DNA of 64,000 nucleotides from Aquimarina amphilecti (GTDB lineage Bacteria; Bacteroidota; Bacteroidia; Flavobacteriales; Flavobacteriaceae), in NCBI RefSeq assembly GCF_900109375.1, contig NZ_FOAB01000003.1:396830-460829 (forward strand), read 5' to 3'. The position numbers were made by a program, and so were the translations under genes. This document shows positions 36,187-45,610 of this stretch, in pieces. The first letter of the stretch is position 1; every line of letters starts with the position of its first letter. The notes under the pieces were generated by a model. The model saw only the letters and a program-made list of their open reading frames with translations. It was not told where the DNA came from and did no database searches.

Positions 36187-36975
36187 ATGGAAAAACAAGC
36201 AATCGGTATTTTTGACTCAGGAATTGGAGGAACATCCATCTGGAAAGAAATTGCAATTGCACTTCCTAATGAAGACACGATTTATTTAGCAGACAGTAAG
36301 TACGCACCATATGGCAAACGAAGCAAGGAAGAGATTGTATCGTTAAGTATTAAAAACACGAAAAAACTCTTAGAGTTAAATTGTAAGATTATTGTTGTAG
36401 CCTGTAATACCGCAACCACAAACGCAATAAAAGTTCTTCGAAAACAATTTGATGTGCCATTTATTGGAATAGAACCAGCTATAAAACCTGCTGCTCTTAA
36501 TACCAAAACTCAAAAAGTTGGCATTCTAGCTACTAAAGGCACTTTATCCAGTGAACTCTTCGCAACGACATCAGATATATATGCTAACAATATAGATGTT
36601 ATAGAAGTCATCGGCACTGGTTTAGTAGAACTTATAGAAGATGGTAAAATATATACTCCAGAGATGTTTACGCTTTTATCATCCTACGTGCGGCCTCTTG
36701 TAGAAAAAGATATTGACTATCTTGTATTAGGCTGTAGTCATTACCCTTATCTAATTCCAGTTCTAGAAAAAATTCTTCCTAAAAATATCATCATAATTGA
36801 TTCTGGTGAAGCCGTAGCGAGACAGACTAAAGTTGTTTTATTGAATAACAACTTACTAAAAACGGGCTCTTCAAAAGGATCACATCTATTCTTTACCAAC
36901 GGAAAACTTTCCATCTTACAAGATATCCTCAAAAAGAGCAATATTTCAACAGATTCCAACCTGTTAGATTTCTAA
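36187..36975 (+). CDS. murI: Glutamate racemase
   Basis: A 262-residue enzyme converting L- to D-glutamate for peptidoglycan. Key motifs: GIFDSGIGGTSIWKEI (Asp10, Ser11), YGKRSKEEI, VVACNTATTNA with the first catalytic Cys, and LGCSHYPYLIP with the second. The start at ATG 36187 places the family motif at residue 7; the longer frame from 36133 would begin inside the terminator. It closes an envelope-biogenesis stretch. Confidence 0.95.
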   Translation: MEKQAIGIFDSGIGGTSIWKEIAIALPNEDTIYLADSKYAPYGKRSKEEIVSLSIKNTKKLLELNCKIIVVACNTATTNAIKVLRKQFDVPFIGIEPAIKPAALNTKTQKVGILATKGTLSSELFATTSDIYANNIDVIEVIGTGLVELIEDGKIYTPEMFTLLSSYVRPLVEKDIDYLVLGCSHYPYLIPVLEKILPKNIIIIDSGEAVARQTKVVLLNNNLLKTGSSKGSHLFFTNGKLSILQDILKKSNISTDSNLLDF

Positions 36976-37155
36976 AAATGCAGGAAATTAACTTCCTATC
37001 TAATAATTTTTGTTAAAAAAAATACATTTTAGCGATTTTTAACACTCCCGATCTTTTTTGAAAATATTTTTTTTCTTTATTTTATAATTTATTGGTTGTT
37101 AAATACTTATAAATAAAAAGATACTAATAAACCTTTTACCCCTAATTCAGTAATT

Positions 37156-37680
37156 ATGAAGAAAAGCATTATAGCGCTTTTTGGATTATTTTGCGTAAGT
37201 ATGTCTATTGCTCAAAATAATGTTAAAATCGACGGAAGACTAAAACCTCATCTAGATAAGTTCTTCGAGTATTGCAAAGAATACAACATTGAATATTATG
37301 ACAAGTTATTCAAACTTAAAAATATTGATGTTGTTGACACTCTAAGTGTTTCTCCCAAAGGATCTACTTTAGGAATGCTAACAAGAGACAAAAACAATAA
37401 AGTAGAAAATATTGTAATTAACTGGATTGCAATGTTAGATCCACAAATACTAATGGTAGTAGCATTCCATGAATTTGCACATTATTTTTTGGAATACAAA
37501 AAACATATTTGTGATGATTGTGGTCAAATTATGGCAGTAATAAACACCAGTTATTTTGACATTATAAAAGATTGGGATAACCAAATAAAAACGTTATTCC
37601 TAGATTCTCCAGCTTATAAGAAAAGAAAAACAGTAGCCTATGTCAATCCATACAATTCAAAGAATAACTTATCCAATTAA
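37156..37680 (+). CDS. Putative secreted zinc metallopeptidase-like protein (HEFAH)
   Basis: A 174-residue protein with signal peptide (ending VSMSIAQ). The HExxH motif VVAFHEFAHYFLEY (His105, Glu106, His109) is the only clear functional signature. The pair CDDC further on (HICDDCGQIM) could add a metal ligand or a disulfide. The family was not recognised, and a third zinc ligand is not certain, so peptidase activity is inference. It stands alone, convergent with the response-regulator gene. Confidence 0.65.
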   Translation: MKKSIIALFGLFCVSMSIAQNNVKIDGRLKPHLDKFFEYCKEYNIEYYDKLFKLKNIDVVDTLSVSPKGSTLGMLTRDKNNKVENIVINWIAMLDPQILMVVAFHEFAHYFLEYKKHICDDCGQIMAVINTSYFDIIKDWDNQIKTLFLDSPAYKKRKTVAYVNPYNSKNNLSN

Positions 37681-37687
37681 TTTAGTT

Positions 37688-38422
37688 TTATTTGAAATAA
37701 TCCAGTAAGGTTCCTTTTTTAGAAGAAGAAACCATAAGTTCTTTTCCCGAAGATAACTGAACACTACCGCCTTTCCCTTTTTTATATTTAACTATAGTAT
37801 TTACATTTACTAAATAGCTCTTATGAATCCTAACAAACCCATGTTCTTTTAAAGAATCTTCAAAATACTTTAATGTTTTACTTACTAGTTTTTGTCCTTG
37901 ATTAAGGAATATCTTTGTGTAATTATCATCCGCTTGACAATATAAAATTTCGGCAACCTTTAACACTTCAAAACCATCCTGTTGAGGAATAGTAATCTTT
38001 CCATCTACAGTAGGGGATATTTTTGGAGTCAGCACTTTATCCTGTAATTCCTTCTCTCTCTCTTTTATATGACCTACATGATCAACCGCTTTTATAAGGT
38101 TATCAATTGCTATAGGTTTTAATAAATAATACGTGGCTTGCGCATTTAAGGCATCTACTGCATAATGATCATAAGCTGTTACAAAAACAGTTTCAAATGT
38201 TCTATCTGGTACTTGCTCTAACAAATCAAAAGCATTACCATAAGGCATTTCTACATCGAGAAATAATAGATCAGGATTATTAGACTCCAAAAGCTTCAAT
38301 GTTTCCTGAACACTAGCTGCCTCCCCTAACACCTTTACAGAAGGACAATATTTATGTAAATAATTTTTCAAAATCGCTCGGCTATTTGCCTCATCATCCA
38401 CTACAATCGCTGTTAAATTCAC
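37688..38422 (-). CDS. LytTR-family response regulator
   Basis: A 244-residue regulator. The receiver domain has the acidic pocket IVVDDE and phospho-acceptor Asp56 (LLFLDVEMPYG), with LLKPI near residue 106. The C-terminal LytTR DNA-binding domain follows (ILYCQADDNYTKIFLNQGQ, GFVRIHKSYLVNVNTIV). It is encoded 51 bases downstream of its sensor kinase and should bind direct repeats in target promoters; targets are unknown. Confidence 0.93.
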   Translation of the reverse strand: MNLTAIVVDDEANSRAILKNYLHKYCPSVKVLGEAASVQETLKLLESNNPDLLFLDVEMPYGNAFDLLEQVPDRTFETVFVTAYDHYAVDALNAQATYYLLKPIAIDNLIKAVDHVGHIKEREKELQDKVLTPKISPTVDGKITIPQQDGFEVLKVAEILYCQADDNYTKIFLNQGQKLVSKTLKYFEDSLKEHGFVRIHKSYLVNVNTIVKYKKGKGGSVQLSSGKELMVSSSKKGTLLDYFK

Positions 38423-38473
38423 AGTTTTTAATTTATTTATTAGTTATTATAATATCCTAAAATAATTATGATA

Positions 38474-40714
38474 TCAATTATCTTTATTAAGCACTAATTT
38501 TACCTGAGTCCCTGCTCCATCTTCCTCACTTGTTAAATCAGAAATAAAGACATCTACTTTATCTTGATACATAGTATTGAGTATATTGATTCTCTTTTTG
38601 ATATTACTCATTCCTTGTGATTTTTGTTTCTTCTGATTTAGTGTTTTTAACTCTTTTGACTTTTCTCTTCCTATACCATTATCAGAAATTATTATTTCGA
38701 TAGTATCGCCATCCATCTTTACAAAATTTATCGACAATAACCCTTTATCAGATTTATATCGCAATCCATGCCAAACAGCATTCTCCACATATGGTTGCAA
38801 TAACATTGGAGGTATCATATATTGTTTAACATCAATTTCTGGGTCGACTTCTATTTTATATTCAAACTTATCCTGAAATCTAAAATGTTCTAATTGAACA
38901 TACAACTCTAATAACTCTATTTCTTTTTCTAAGGGAATAAAATCCTCCTCACTATTTTCCAAAACAGCTCTCATTAACAATGAAAAATCAGTAAGATATC
39001 TATTTGCCGCTCTTTCATCACTGGTAGCTATAAAAGTATTAACAGAATTTAAAGCATTAAAAATAAAATGAGGATTCATCTGAGAACGAAGTGATTTTAG
39101 TGCTAATAAATTATTAGCATATCGCTGTTGCTTAATATTGCGATACATTAAATAAGCAGCAAACAATAACAAAATTGACAAACCTATCAACGAGTATATA
39201 ATAATTTTCTGTTGTCCAGCTAATTCTTGAGATGCAAATGCCAATTGATACTTACTCTCATTAAGCTCTCTGTCTTTTTCTAAAGTTGCTATACGATTCG
39301 CTTTTTGCACAAGTTCTCGATTAAATCTTGTCGCCTGTGATATTTCTTGTTCTTTTTGAATATATAATTTATCAATGATAACTTCATATTCTTCAAAAGC
39401 TTCAGAAGCTTTTTCTAGTTCTCCTTTTTCTCTATATACCTCACCTAACTTCCTTGTAGCATCTTTTTGAACAACTAGATCATTTTCTGAAGCAGCTTTC
39501 TTAATACTTTCTTCTAAATAAGGTATCGCTTCATCGTATTCGGATTGGGCTGCAAATGCATTTGCTATTTTATAATTCTGGACCTGTGAAGTAATTGCCC
39601 TATCTTCAGTAGCATTAGATTCAAGCTCAACGCTATCCTTCGCTATAGGACTAAACGCTTCTTTCTGTTCTATATCCTGAATATCTTCTAAAGCTTCCTT
39701 ACGTAACTGTATTTCTTTATCAAAGCTATTATTCTTATTATAAAAATCCGCAGCTTTTGCTCGTTGTCTGGCTGAAGATTTTTTGCTTCTTTTACTTGCC
39801 AACTGTACAGAATTACCTAGATACTCTTCAGCTCCATCAAGATTCCCCTGAATCTGAAACATTTCTGCCAGTTTAGAATTTAATTCAATCACACTATCTT
39901 CAGCACCATTCTTTTGTGCAAATGATAGCGCTATATTATAATTACTTATCGCGTTTTCATTATCTCCTTTTCCCTTATAACTATCACCCAATCCTTTATA
40001 AACACCAACTCTTTGTGTAGCATTTAGTCTTGATTTTTTTAACTTATTAAAAGTACTTAAGGAAGCTTCATAATTTGGAATTTGTAGTTGAGCATTTCCT
40101 AATTTAATTTCTACATCCGTATTATATTTATTACTTAAACTAGTTACATAGTTTGTTTCTGCTAAATCGGGTTGTTTCCAATGTGCATAAATATCTCCTA
40201 AAGTTTCAAAAAGTTCAGCCTTTTTTTCATCTCCAAAAGTATCATCCTCTTCTATCGTCTCAAGAGCTTTTGTTACATAATCTATACTAGTAGCAGCATC
40301 TTTCTTCATAGAACTCCTAGCAGCAGCAAGATGCACTCCATATGCCGCAGATAACTTCTTTTGTTTCCTGTCATTTCCTCTACTGGACACTTCTGGATCT
40401 TCTTGAACTTTTACATCTATTCTTTCTCCACTACTAATAGTATGATAAACAGTATTAAAATTATCGTGACTAATAATGATCTCATCTCCTATCCTAGCCT
40501 GTATCTTAAAATCTCCTAAACCATCCGTACGATATATTTTACCGCCCACGATCCTAATTTCTACATTTTTTAAAGGCCTAAGAGTTCCATCTTCCTTCAC
40601 AGTACCTCTTATGGTAACTTGTTGGTTATTCTCAAGTCTTCTAGCATCATCCTGAGCTAACCCAACATTAGGGAGAAACCACATTATCAATAAAATAAAA
40701 CAAAATTTATTCAT
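38474..40714 (-). CDS. LytS-type sensor histidine kinase with TPR region
   Basis: About 746 residues. Order: signal peptide (LPNVGLAQ); a carboxypeptidase-like regulatory domain (VTIRGTVKEDGTLRPLKNVEI); TPR repeats roughly 125-470; a coiled coil; one transmembrane helix (IIIYSLIGLSILLLFAAYLMY); then the LytS-type histidine kinase core RSQMNPHFIFNALNS with His549, and an ATP-binding domain with PYVENAVWHGL and ISDNGIGRE. The sensor part is therefore periplasmic. ATG 40714 is preferred because it begins the signal peptide; longer frames add a few residues. Pairs with the LytTR regulator. Confidence 0.92.
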   Translation of the reverse strand: MNKFCFILLIMWFLPNVGLAQDDARRLENNQQVTIRGTVKEDGTLRPLKNVEIRIVGGKIYRTDGLGDFKIQARIGDEIIISHDNFNTVYHTISSGERIDVKVQEDPEVSSRGNDRKQKKLSAAYGVHLAAARSSMKKDAATSIDYVTKALETIEEDDTFGDEKKAELFETLGDIYAHWKQPDLAETNYVTSLSNKYNTDVEIKLGNAQLQIPNYEASLSTFNKLKKSRLNATQRVGVYKGLGDSYKGKGDNENAISNYNIALSFAQKNGAEDSVIELNSKLAEMFQIQGNLDGAEEYLGNSVQLASKRSKKSSARQRAKAADFYNKNNSFDKEIQLRKEALEDIQDIEQKEAFSPIAKDSVELESNATEDRAITSQVQNYKIANAFAAQSEYDEAIPYLEESIKKAASENDLVVQKDATRKLGEVYREKGELEKASEAFEEYEVIIDKLYIQKEQEISQATRFNRELVQKANRIATLEKDRELNESKYQLAFASQELAGQQKIIIYSLIGLSILLLFAAYLMYRNIKQQRYANNLLALKSLRSQMNPHFIFNALNSVNTFIATSDERAANRYLTDFSLLMRAVLENSEEDFIPLEKEIELLELYVQLEHFRFQDKFEYKIEVDPEIDVKQYMIPPMLLQPYVENAVWHGLRYKSDKGLLSINFVKMDGDTIEIIISDNGIGREKSKELKTLNQKKQKSQGMSNIKKRINILNTMYQDKVDVFISDLTSEEDGAGTQVKLVLNKDN

Positions 40715-40932
40715 CATATACGAAATAATCAAGGTAAACTTAATCCAATTTAATGGGATATTAAAATCAGAAAATAACCATATTCTGCATTTCTATTCAT
40801 TTCTATATTCAAAAATAGCACTTCCCTAACTCATTAAGGTTTTTCACTCATTCGTAATGTCCATTAACTCATTCTTGATTTTTATATAAAAAAGTTGATC
40901 ATAGTTTTAACCTAAATAAAAAAGCAATAATT

Positions 40933-42105
40933 ATGAAAACAATATATGTGTGGAGCCTCTTATGTCTACTAATAGTTCCTGTATCCTGTAATGCTAACAA
41001 CAATAACTCTAACCTAGCATTTAAGCCCGAAAAATCTCAGGAGATTTATACAACCAAAACAGATCCAGATACAAGAAACATACAAGTTGCTCTATTACTA
41101 GACACTAGTAATAGTATGGATGGCTTAATTGATCAAGCAAAAGCTCAACTATGGGAAATCGTAAATGAACTATCTTACGCAAAATGTGGTCATTACAACA
41201 TAAAACTTCAAATTGCCTTATATGAATATGGTAATGATCGCTTGCCATCTCAAGAAGGCTATATCAGACAAGTACTTCCCTTCTCTAATGATCTGGATGA
41301 AATTTCTAAAGAACTTTTTGCATTAACTACTAACGGAGGAAATGAATACTGTGGTAAGGTTATTAATACCTCTATAAATCAATTAGACTGGAAAAAAAGT
41401 AATGATCACCTAAAACTAATTTTCATAGCAGGTAATGAACCTTTTACTCAAGGTCCAATAGACTATAAAGATGCCGCTACTGATGCAAAAGAAAAAGATA
41501 TCACTGTAAATACAATATTCTGTGGTAATTACAAACAAGGTATGCAAACCAAATGGAAAGACGGAGCTAATCTTACTAATGGAGAATACAGTGCTATTGA
41601 TCATAATAGAGAAACTATACATATAGCAACACCTTATGATGATATTATCTTACAACTAAATCGAAGACTAAACAACACCTATATCTACTATGGTAACGAA
41701 GGTTCTAAAAAAATTGGGTTACAGGCAGAACAAGATCGTAATGCCAGGTCTTACAGTGCTGCTAATGCAGTTAGTAGAACGATTAGCAAAAGTTCTGGAT
41801 TTTATAAAAACAAAAGCTGGGATCTTGTGGATGCAGCGGAAGATAAAGATTTCGAACTAGAGGAAGTTGAAAAGGAAGAATTACCTCAAGAACTTAAAAA
41901 CAAATCTAAGACAGAATTAAAACAATATGTGGCTAAAAAAAGTAATGAACGAAAAGAAATACAGAAAAAAATACAGGAGCTAAACAAGAAACGTATGGTC
42001 TATATCCAAAATAATAGCAAAAAGGATGATACAAATTTAGAAGCTGCATTAATTAAAGCAATCAAAACTCAGGGAGAAAGAAAATCTTTTAGCTGGAAAA
42101 AATAA
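40933..42105 (+). CDS. von Willebrand A domain lipoprotein
   Basis: A 390-residue lipoprotein (lipobox VPVSC, Cys19). The VWA domain begins NIQVALLLDTSNSMDGLIDQAK, with MIDAS DTSNS at 57-61, and continues through LKLIFIAGNEPFTQGP. The C-terminal third is Lys/Glu-rich and predicted helical (TELKQYVAKKSNERKEIQKKI). VWA domains bind ligands through a metal; partner unknown. It is followed after 14 bases by a rhodanese-domain gene. Confidence 0.83.
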   Translation: MKTIYVWSLLCLLIVPVSCNANNNNSNLAFKPEKSQEIYTTKTDPDTRNIQVALLLDTSNSMDGLIDQAKAQLWEIVNELSYAKCGHYNIKLQIALYEYGNDRLPSQEGYIRQVLPFSNDLDEISKELFALTTNGGNEYCGKVINTSINQLDWKKSNDHLKLIFIAGNEPFTQGPIDYKDAATDAKEKDITVNTIFCGNYKQGMQTKWKDGANLTNGEYSAIDHNRETIHIATPYDDIILQLNRRLNNTYIYYGNEGSKKIGLQAEQDRNARSYSAANAVSRTISKSSGFYKNKSWDLVDAAEDKDFELEEVEKEELPQELKNKSKTELKQYVAKKSNERKEIQKKIQELNKKRMVYIQNNSKKDDTNLEAALIKAIKTQGERKSFSWKK

Positions 42106-42119
42106 AACATATACAACCC

Positions 42120-42623
42120 ATGAAAAAAAGTCTTATCATTTTACTAATTCCCATAACTATGATATCTCAAAAGAAAAACGAATTACAAAATTCAAAAGTT
42201 GATTATAATTCATTTATTGCAATCACAGAAGAAGTTATGGAATACAGACAATCGAGATTAATTCATTTAGATACATTTCTGAATTTTGCTAAGGAAAACA
42301 ACACTATTTTATTAGACACCAGATCCGAAGCTGCTTACAATAAAAAACACCTGAAAGGAGCTGTACATTTAAATTTTTCGGATTTCACGAAAGAAAAACT
42401 TGCAAAACTAATTCCCGATAAGAAAACTAGGATCTTAATCTATTGTAATAATAACATAGATGGAGATGGCATAAATTTTCCTACCAAAAGTCTTTCTTTA
42501 GCGTTGAATATACCAACTTATATAAACCTATATGGGTATGGTTATAAAAACGTTTATGAACTATCATCATTAGTTCCAATAAAGGATAAACGATTAAAAT
42601 TTACAGGAACAAAAGTGAAATAA
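42120..42623 (+). CDS. Secreted rhodanese-domain protein
   Basis: A 167-residue protein with a short hydrophobic N-terminus (SLIILLIPITMIS) likely to be an export signal. The rhodanese domain has LLDTRSEAAYNKKHLKGAVHL and the active-site loop YCNNNIDGDG with Cys109. The loop is unusual in length compared with the common CRxGxRS loop, so sulfur transfer is not certain. It shares a transcript with the VWA lipoprotein; the stop codon lies in the terminator stem. Confidence 0.8.
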   Translation: MKKSLIILLIPITMISQKKNELQNSKVDYNSFIAITEEVMEYRQSRLIHLDTFLNFAKENNTILLDTRSEAAYNKKHLKGAVHLNFSDFTKEKLAKLIPDKKTRILIYCNNNIDGDGINFPTKSLSLALNIPTYINLYGYGYKNVYELSSLVPIKDKRLKFTGTKVK

Positions 42624-42662
42624 ACAATAAATGCAAGCTTTTAAGGCTTGCATTTATTGTTT
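42622..42662. terminator. Bidirectional terminator between the rhodanese and PorP/SprF genes
   Basis: Perfect 17-bp stem AAACAATAAATGCAAGC / GCTTGCATTTATTGTTT with a seven-base loop, between convergent genes. Confidence 0.9.
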
Positions 42663-42682
42663 TATGTTCTAATTATATTTTC

Positions 42683-43705
42683 TTAATTATTAACTGCTGG
42701 GCAATGACAATTCCAACGTTCTTTTCGTTTCCCGAAATCATACCCTAAAGTCAACTGATGAAAGCCACCATTACTTAAAACAACTGAATTGGACTGATAA
42801 CTATAGGTATACCCGACCATCCAATTCTTATAATTTATACCTAAGAAGGGGGTGATATATTGAAGTTTTTGGCTTTCAATCTCTGCTCCTGTCTGGGAAA
42901 ACTCTGCACCATCAAAACTTCTTCTGTAAGACAACCCGCCCCATAAAGTAGCTAATTCACCAAATCTTCTATATACTTTTAGATTACCATCAATAGTACT
43001 TTCTTTTGTTTGATCTGTTGATTGATACAAAACTGAAGGTTCTAAACTCCAAGGACCATTTCCTAATCCAAATACATATCCTACCGAAAAAATATATCTT
43101 CTCTGATTATTTGATTCTTGAATAGTGTTATTAGCATTATCGAAAATTTCTCTTGTGGAAGGTAAAATATTCTTAACCGTAAAATGTGCATACCAATCAA
43201 GATAATGGTAAGACATCCCAACATCTAAATTAAAATACCCACTTTTTTGCTCCCTTCCAATAATTACTGGATCTGGATCTAAAGGGTCATCGAGTCCTCT
43301 CTCATCAACATTAGATTGAATAAAGGCACCACTTATACCAAAGGACAACATATTAAGGTCCGTTCGATCACGAGAAAAAAGCAAATGATATGCAAAGGTT
43401 GTAAATATTCCTGTCTGCGAAAAACGTCCATTTTCATCTCTATATACAATAGCTCCTAGGCCAACTTTATCACCTGTTCTAAAATTAACATTAGCAGATT
43501 GCGTACTTGGAGCATTATCTACATCAAACCATTGTTTTCTTGCTGTAAGTCTTATTTTATTCGCATTAGAGGCTCCTGCCATAGAAGGATGTACCAAATA
43601 TAAATTATCAGAAAGATAATCCGCATAAACTGGAATTCCTTCCTGAGAAAAAATAAATTGTGAGGTCAGTATAGCAAACAACAAATAATATTTCTTCAAA
43701 TTCAT
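42683..43705 (-). CDS. PorP/SprF family type IX secretion membrane protein
   Basis: A 340-residue outer-membrane protein with signal peptide (TSQFIFSQ) and the family start GIPVYADYLSDNLYLVHPSMAGAS, then LTARKQWFDVDNAPSTQSA. Beta-strand pattern continues to the end (ITPFLGINYKNWMVGYTYSY, GGFHQLTLGYDFG). PorP/SprF proteins work with type IX secretion, often next to the gene of a large surface adhesin such as SprB; no such neighbour is seen here. The last residues CHCPAVNN carry two cysteines typical of several family members. Confidence 0.9.
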   Translation of the reverse strand: MNLKKYYLLFAILTSQFIFSQEGIPVYADYLSDNLYLVHPSMAGASNANKIRLTARKQWFDVDNAPSTQSANVNFRTGDKVGLGAIVYRDENGRFSQTGIFTTFAYHLLFSRDRTDLNMLSFGISGAFIQSNVDERGLDDPLDPDPVIIGREQKSGYFNLDVGMSYHYLDWYAHFTVKNILPSTREIFDNANNTIQESNNQRRYIFSVGYVFGLGNGPWSLEPSVLYQSTDQTKESTIDGNLKVYRRFGELATLWGGLSYRRSFDGAEFSQTGAEIESQKLQYITPFLGINYKNWMVGYTYSYQSNSVVLSNGGFHQLTLGYDFGKRKERWNCHCPAVNN

Positions 43706-43954
43706 TAGAGGCTTTAGGTTTAAAAAAAAAGGAAAAACTAGGTTAATTATTTCAATATAAACTATTTAATCCAGCTTATATTGTGGGGCTTTAATATTTC
43801 TTTTCCCAAATTAAAATATTATTTCTTGCCAGCTTCAAATATATAAATTTTTACCAGAACATATCTTTAAAGCCCAGTATTAAAACATTCTTAATCTTAT
43901 AAACCCTACTACCAAGTAGAATTTGTTTTTAGTAAATTTGTCAAAAATTTGATT

Positions 43955-44860
43955 ATGGAAAAGATTTTTGAAATAAAAATAGAACCAACTTCTAATGCTA
44001 GTATTATAAAGTTTGAGGCTAATTATTTTTTAACCCAACATACAAGCTATGAATTTGAAAATATAGATCACGCCAAAAATTCTCCATTGGCGCAACAATT
44101 GTTTTATCTCCCTTTTGTAAAAAGAGTATTTATAGCGCAAAATTTTATTGCGATTGATAAATTTGATATTGTAGAATGGGGTGATGTACAGGATGAAGTT
44201 GCAGAACAAATAAAAACATATCTAAACAGTGGGCAACCAATTATTAACGAAACTTCTTCTACAAAAAAAGTACCTATCACAATATATGCAGAAAGTACTC
44301 CTAACCCTGCTGTACTTAAATTTGTGGCAAATAAAAAACTTGTAACCAGCGGGCACGAGTTTAAGAGTATTGATGACACCAAAGAAGCACCACTCGCAGA
44401 AAAATTATTTCATCTCCCCTTTGTTAAAGAAGTTTATATTGATGAGAATTATATTTCCATCAATAAATACGATATGGCAGACTGGAATGACATTACTTTA
44501 GAAATCAGGGAATTTTTAAGGGAATACCTTGAAGAAGGCAAAGAAGTATTATCGGAAAATGCTACTGCATCAAAAGATCAGGCAGAAAAAGAAGCTGATG
44601 CCGATTTCGAAAAATTAGATGATACCTCTAAAGATATCGTAAATATAATAGAAGAATACATTAAACCCGCAGTAGCAAGTGACGGAGGTAATATAATGTT
44701 TGATTCTTATGATCCGGAAAGTAAAGGAGTAAAAGTTATTTTACAAGGAGCTTGTAGCGGATGTCCTTCCTCTACATTTACATTAAAAAATGGTATAGAA
44801 AATATGCTAAAGGAGATGCTAAAAGACAAAGTAGAGTTTGTAGAAGCTATAAATGGGTAG
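43955..44860 (+). CDS. Nfu/NifU-type iron-sulfur scaffold with duplicated N-terminal domain
   Basis: A 301-residue protein. Two successive Nfu N-terminal domains: IEPTSNASIIKFEANYFL (about 7-95) and YAESTPNPAVLKFVANKKL (about 109-195), sharing LAQQLFYLPFVKRVFIAQNFI / LAEKLFHLPFVKEVYIDENYI (split for length). Then a NifU-like C-terminal domain with DGGNIMFDSYD and the cluster-binding QGACSGCPSSTFTLKNGIE (CxxC). It should carry Fe-S clusters to apo-proteins. ATG 43955 is used; the TTG two codons upstream is unnecessary. Confidence 0.9.
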   Translation: MEKIFEIKIEPTSNASIIKFEANYFLTQHTSYEFENIDHAKNSPLAQQLFYLPFVKRVFIAQNFIAIDKFDIVEWGDVQDEVAEQIKTYLNSGQPIINETSSTKKVPITIYAESTPNPAVLKFVANKKLVTSGHEFKSIDDTKEAPLAEKLFHLPFVKEVYIDENYISINKYDMADWNDITLEIREFLREYLEEGKEVLSENATASKDQAEKEADADFEKLDDTSKDIVNIIEEYIKPAVASDGGNIMFDSYDPESKGVKVILQGACSGCPSSTFTLKNGIENMLKEMLKDKVEFVEAING

Positions 44861-44987
44861 TTCATCGGGTAATCCTTAATCATATCGAAAAAACCATAAA
44901 AATAATAGTGGTAAATATTAAAAAAAGATCAAAGTATCTTGTATATTAGAGACTCTTTTATAAAATATTAACCAAAAAATTATTAAA

Positions 44988-45188
44988 ATGGCAATTGTTA
45001 AAGTAATAGAAGTAATAGCATCATCAGAAAAAGGTTGGGAAGACGCAGCTAGAAATGGTGTAAAAGAAGCTAGTAAAACAGTAAAAAACATTAAATCTGC
45101 ATGGGTTTCTGATCAAAAAATGATTATTGATGGTAACGAAATTAAGGAGTATCGAGTAATCTTAAAGATTTCTTTCGAAATAAACTAA
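44988..45188 (+). CDS. Dodecin family protein
   Basis: A 66-residue protein with the dodecin pattern VKVIEVIASSEKGWEDAARNG and VKNIKSAWVSDQKMIIDG...YRVILKISFEI. Dodecins form dodecamers that bind flavins and act as storage or buffer proteins; the Trp in SAWV is the flavin-stacking residue. Followed by a strong terminator. Confidence 0.92.
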   Translation: MAIVKVIEVIASSEKGWEDAARNGVKEASKTVKNIKSAWVSDQKMIIDGNEIKEYRVILKISFEIN

Positions 45189-45610
45189 AAAGTTACTCTT
45201 TCTATATAAAAAGCATCCCAATAATATTGGGATGCTTTTTATATACAGTATTAAATAGTAGGAAATCTATTTTTCTAATTTTTTTATTGAAAATGTTTTT
45301 TTTGGAAAAAAGCATTATAATCTTTACATCTTTATAAGACACTATCTAACATTTGTTTAGTAAAGAAAATCAAGCTTTTAGCTTTTTAGTTGAAGATTTT
45401 TCGTACAAATTAACAACGTTTTCGTTGCTTTTTTACTGTTTAACCACAGAAAAACGATGCTAATTTTTTAATAAAACTTAATATTTCTAACTAATCAATA
45501 GTCAAAAATGTCATTATATTGATAAATCAATAAAAATATTGTATTAAAACTTATATTTTTGCATTTAATCTTCCGTTTTATTAAGTTTAATTCACCTAAA
45601 TCAATATACC
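45189..45610 (+). other. Intergenic region, 422 bases, between dodecin and a secreted hypothetical
   Basis: Contains the dodecin terminator (45208-45240), then AT-rich sequence with no ORF. TATTTTTG at 45554-45561 is a possible -7 box for the gene starting at 45611, but no TTG lies at a suitable distance. No other structure was seen. Confidence 0.55.
45208..45240 (+). terminator. Rho-independent terminator after the dodecin gene
   Basis: Stem AAAAAGCATCCCAAT / ATTGGGATGCTTTTT with a short loop and a T tail. Confidence 0.92.
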
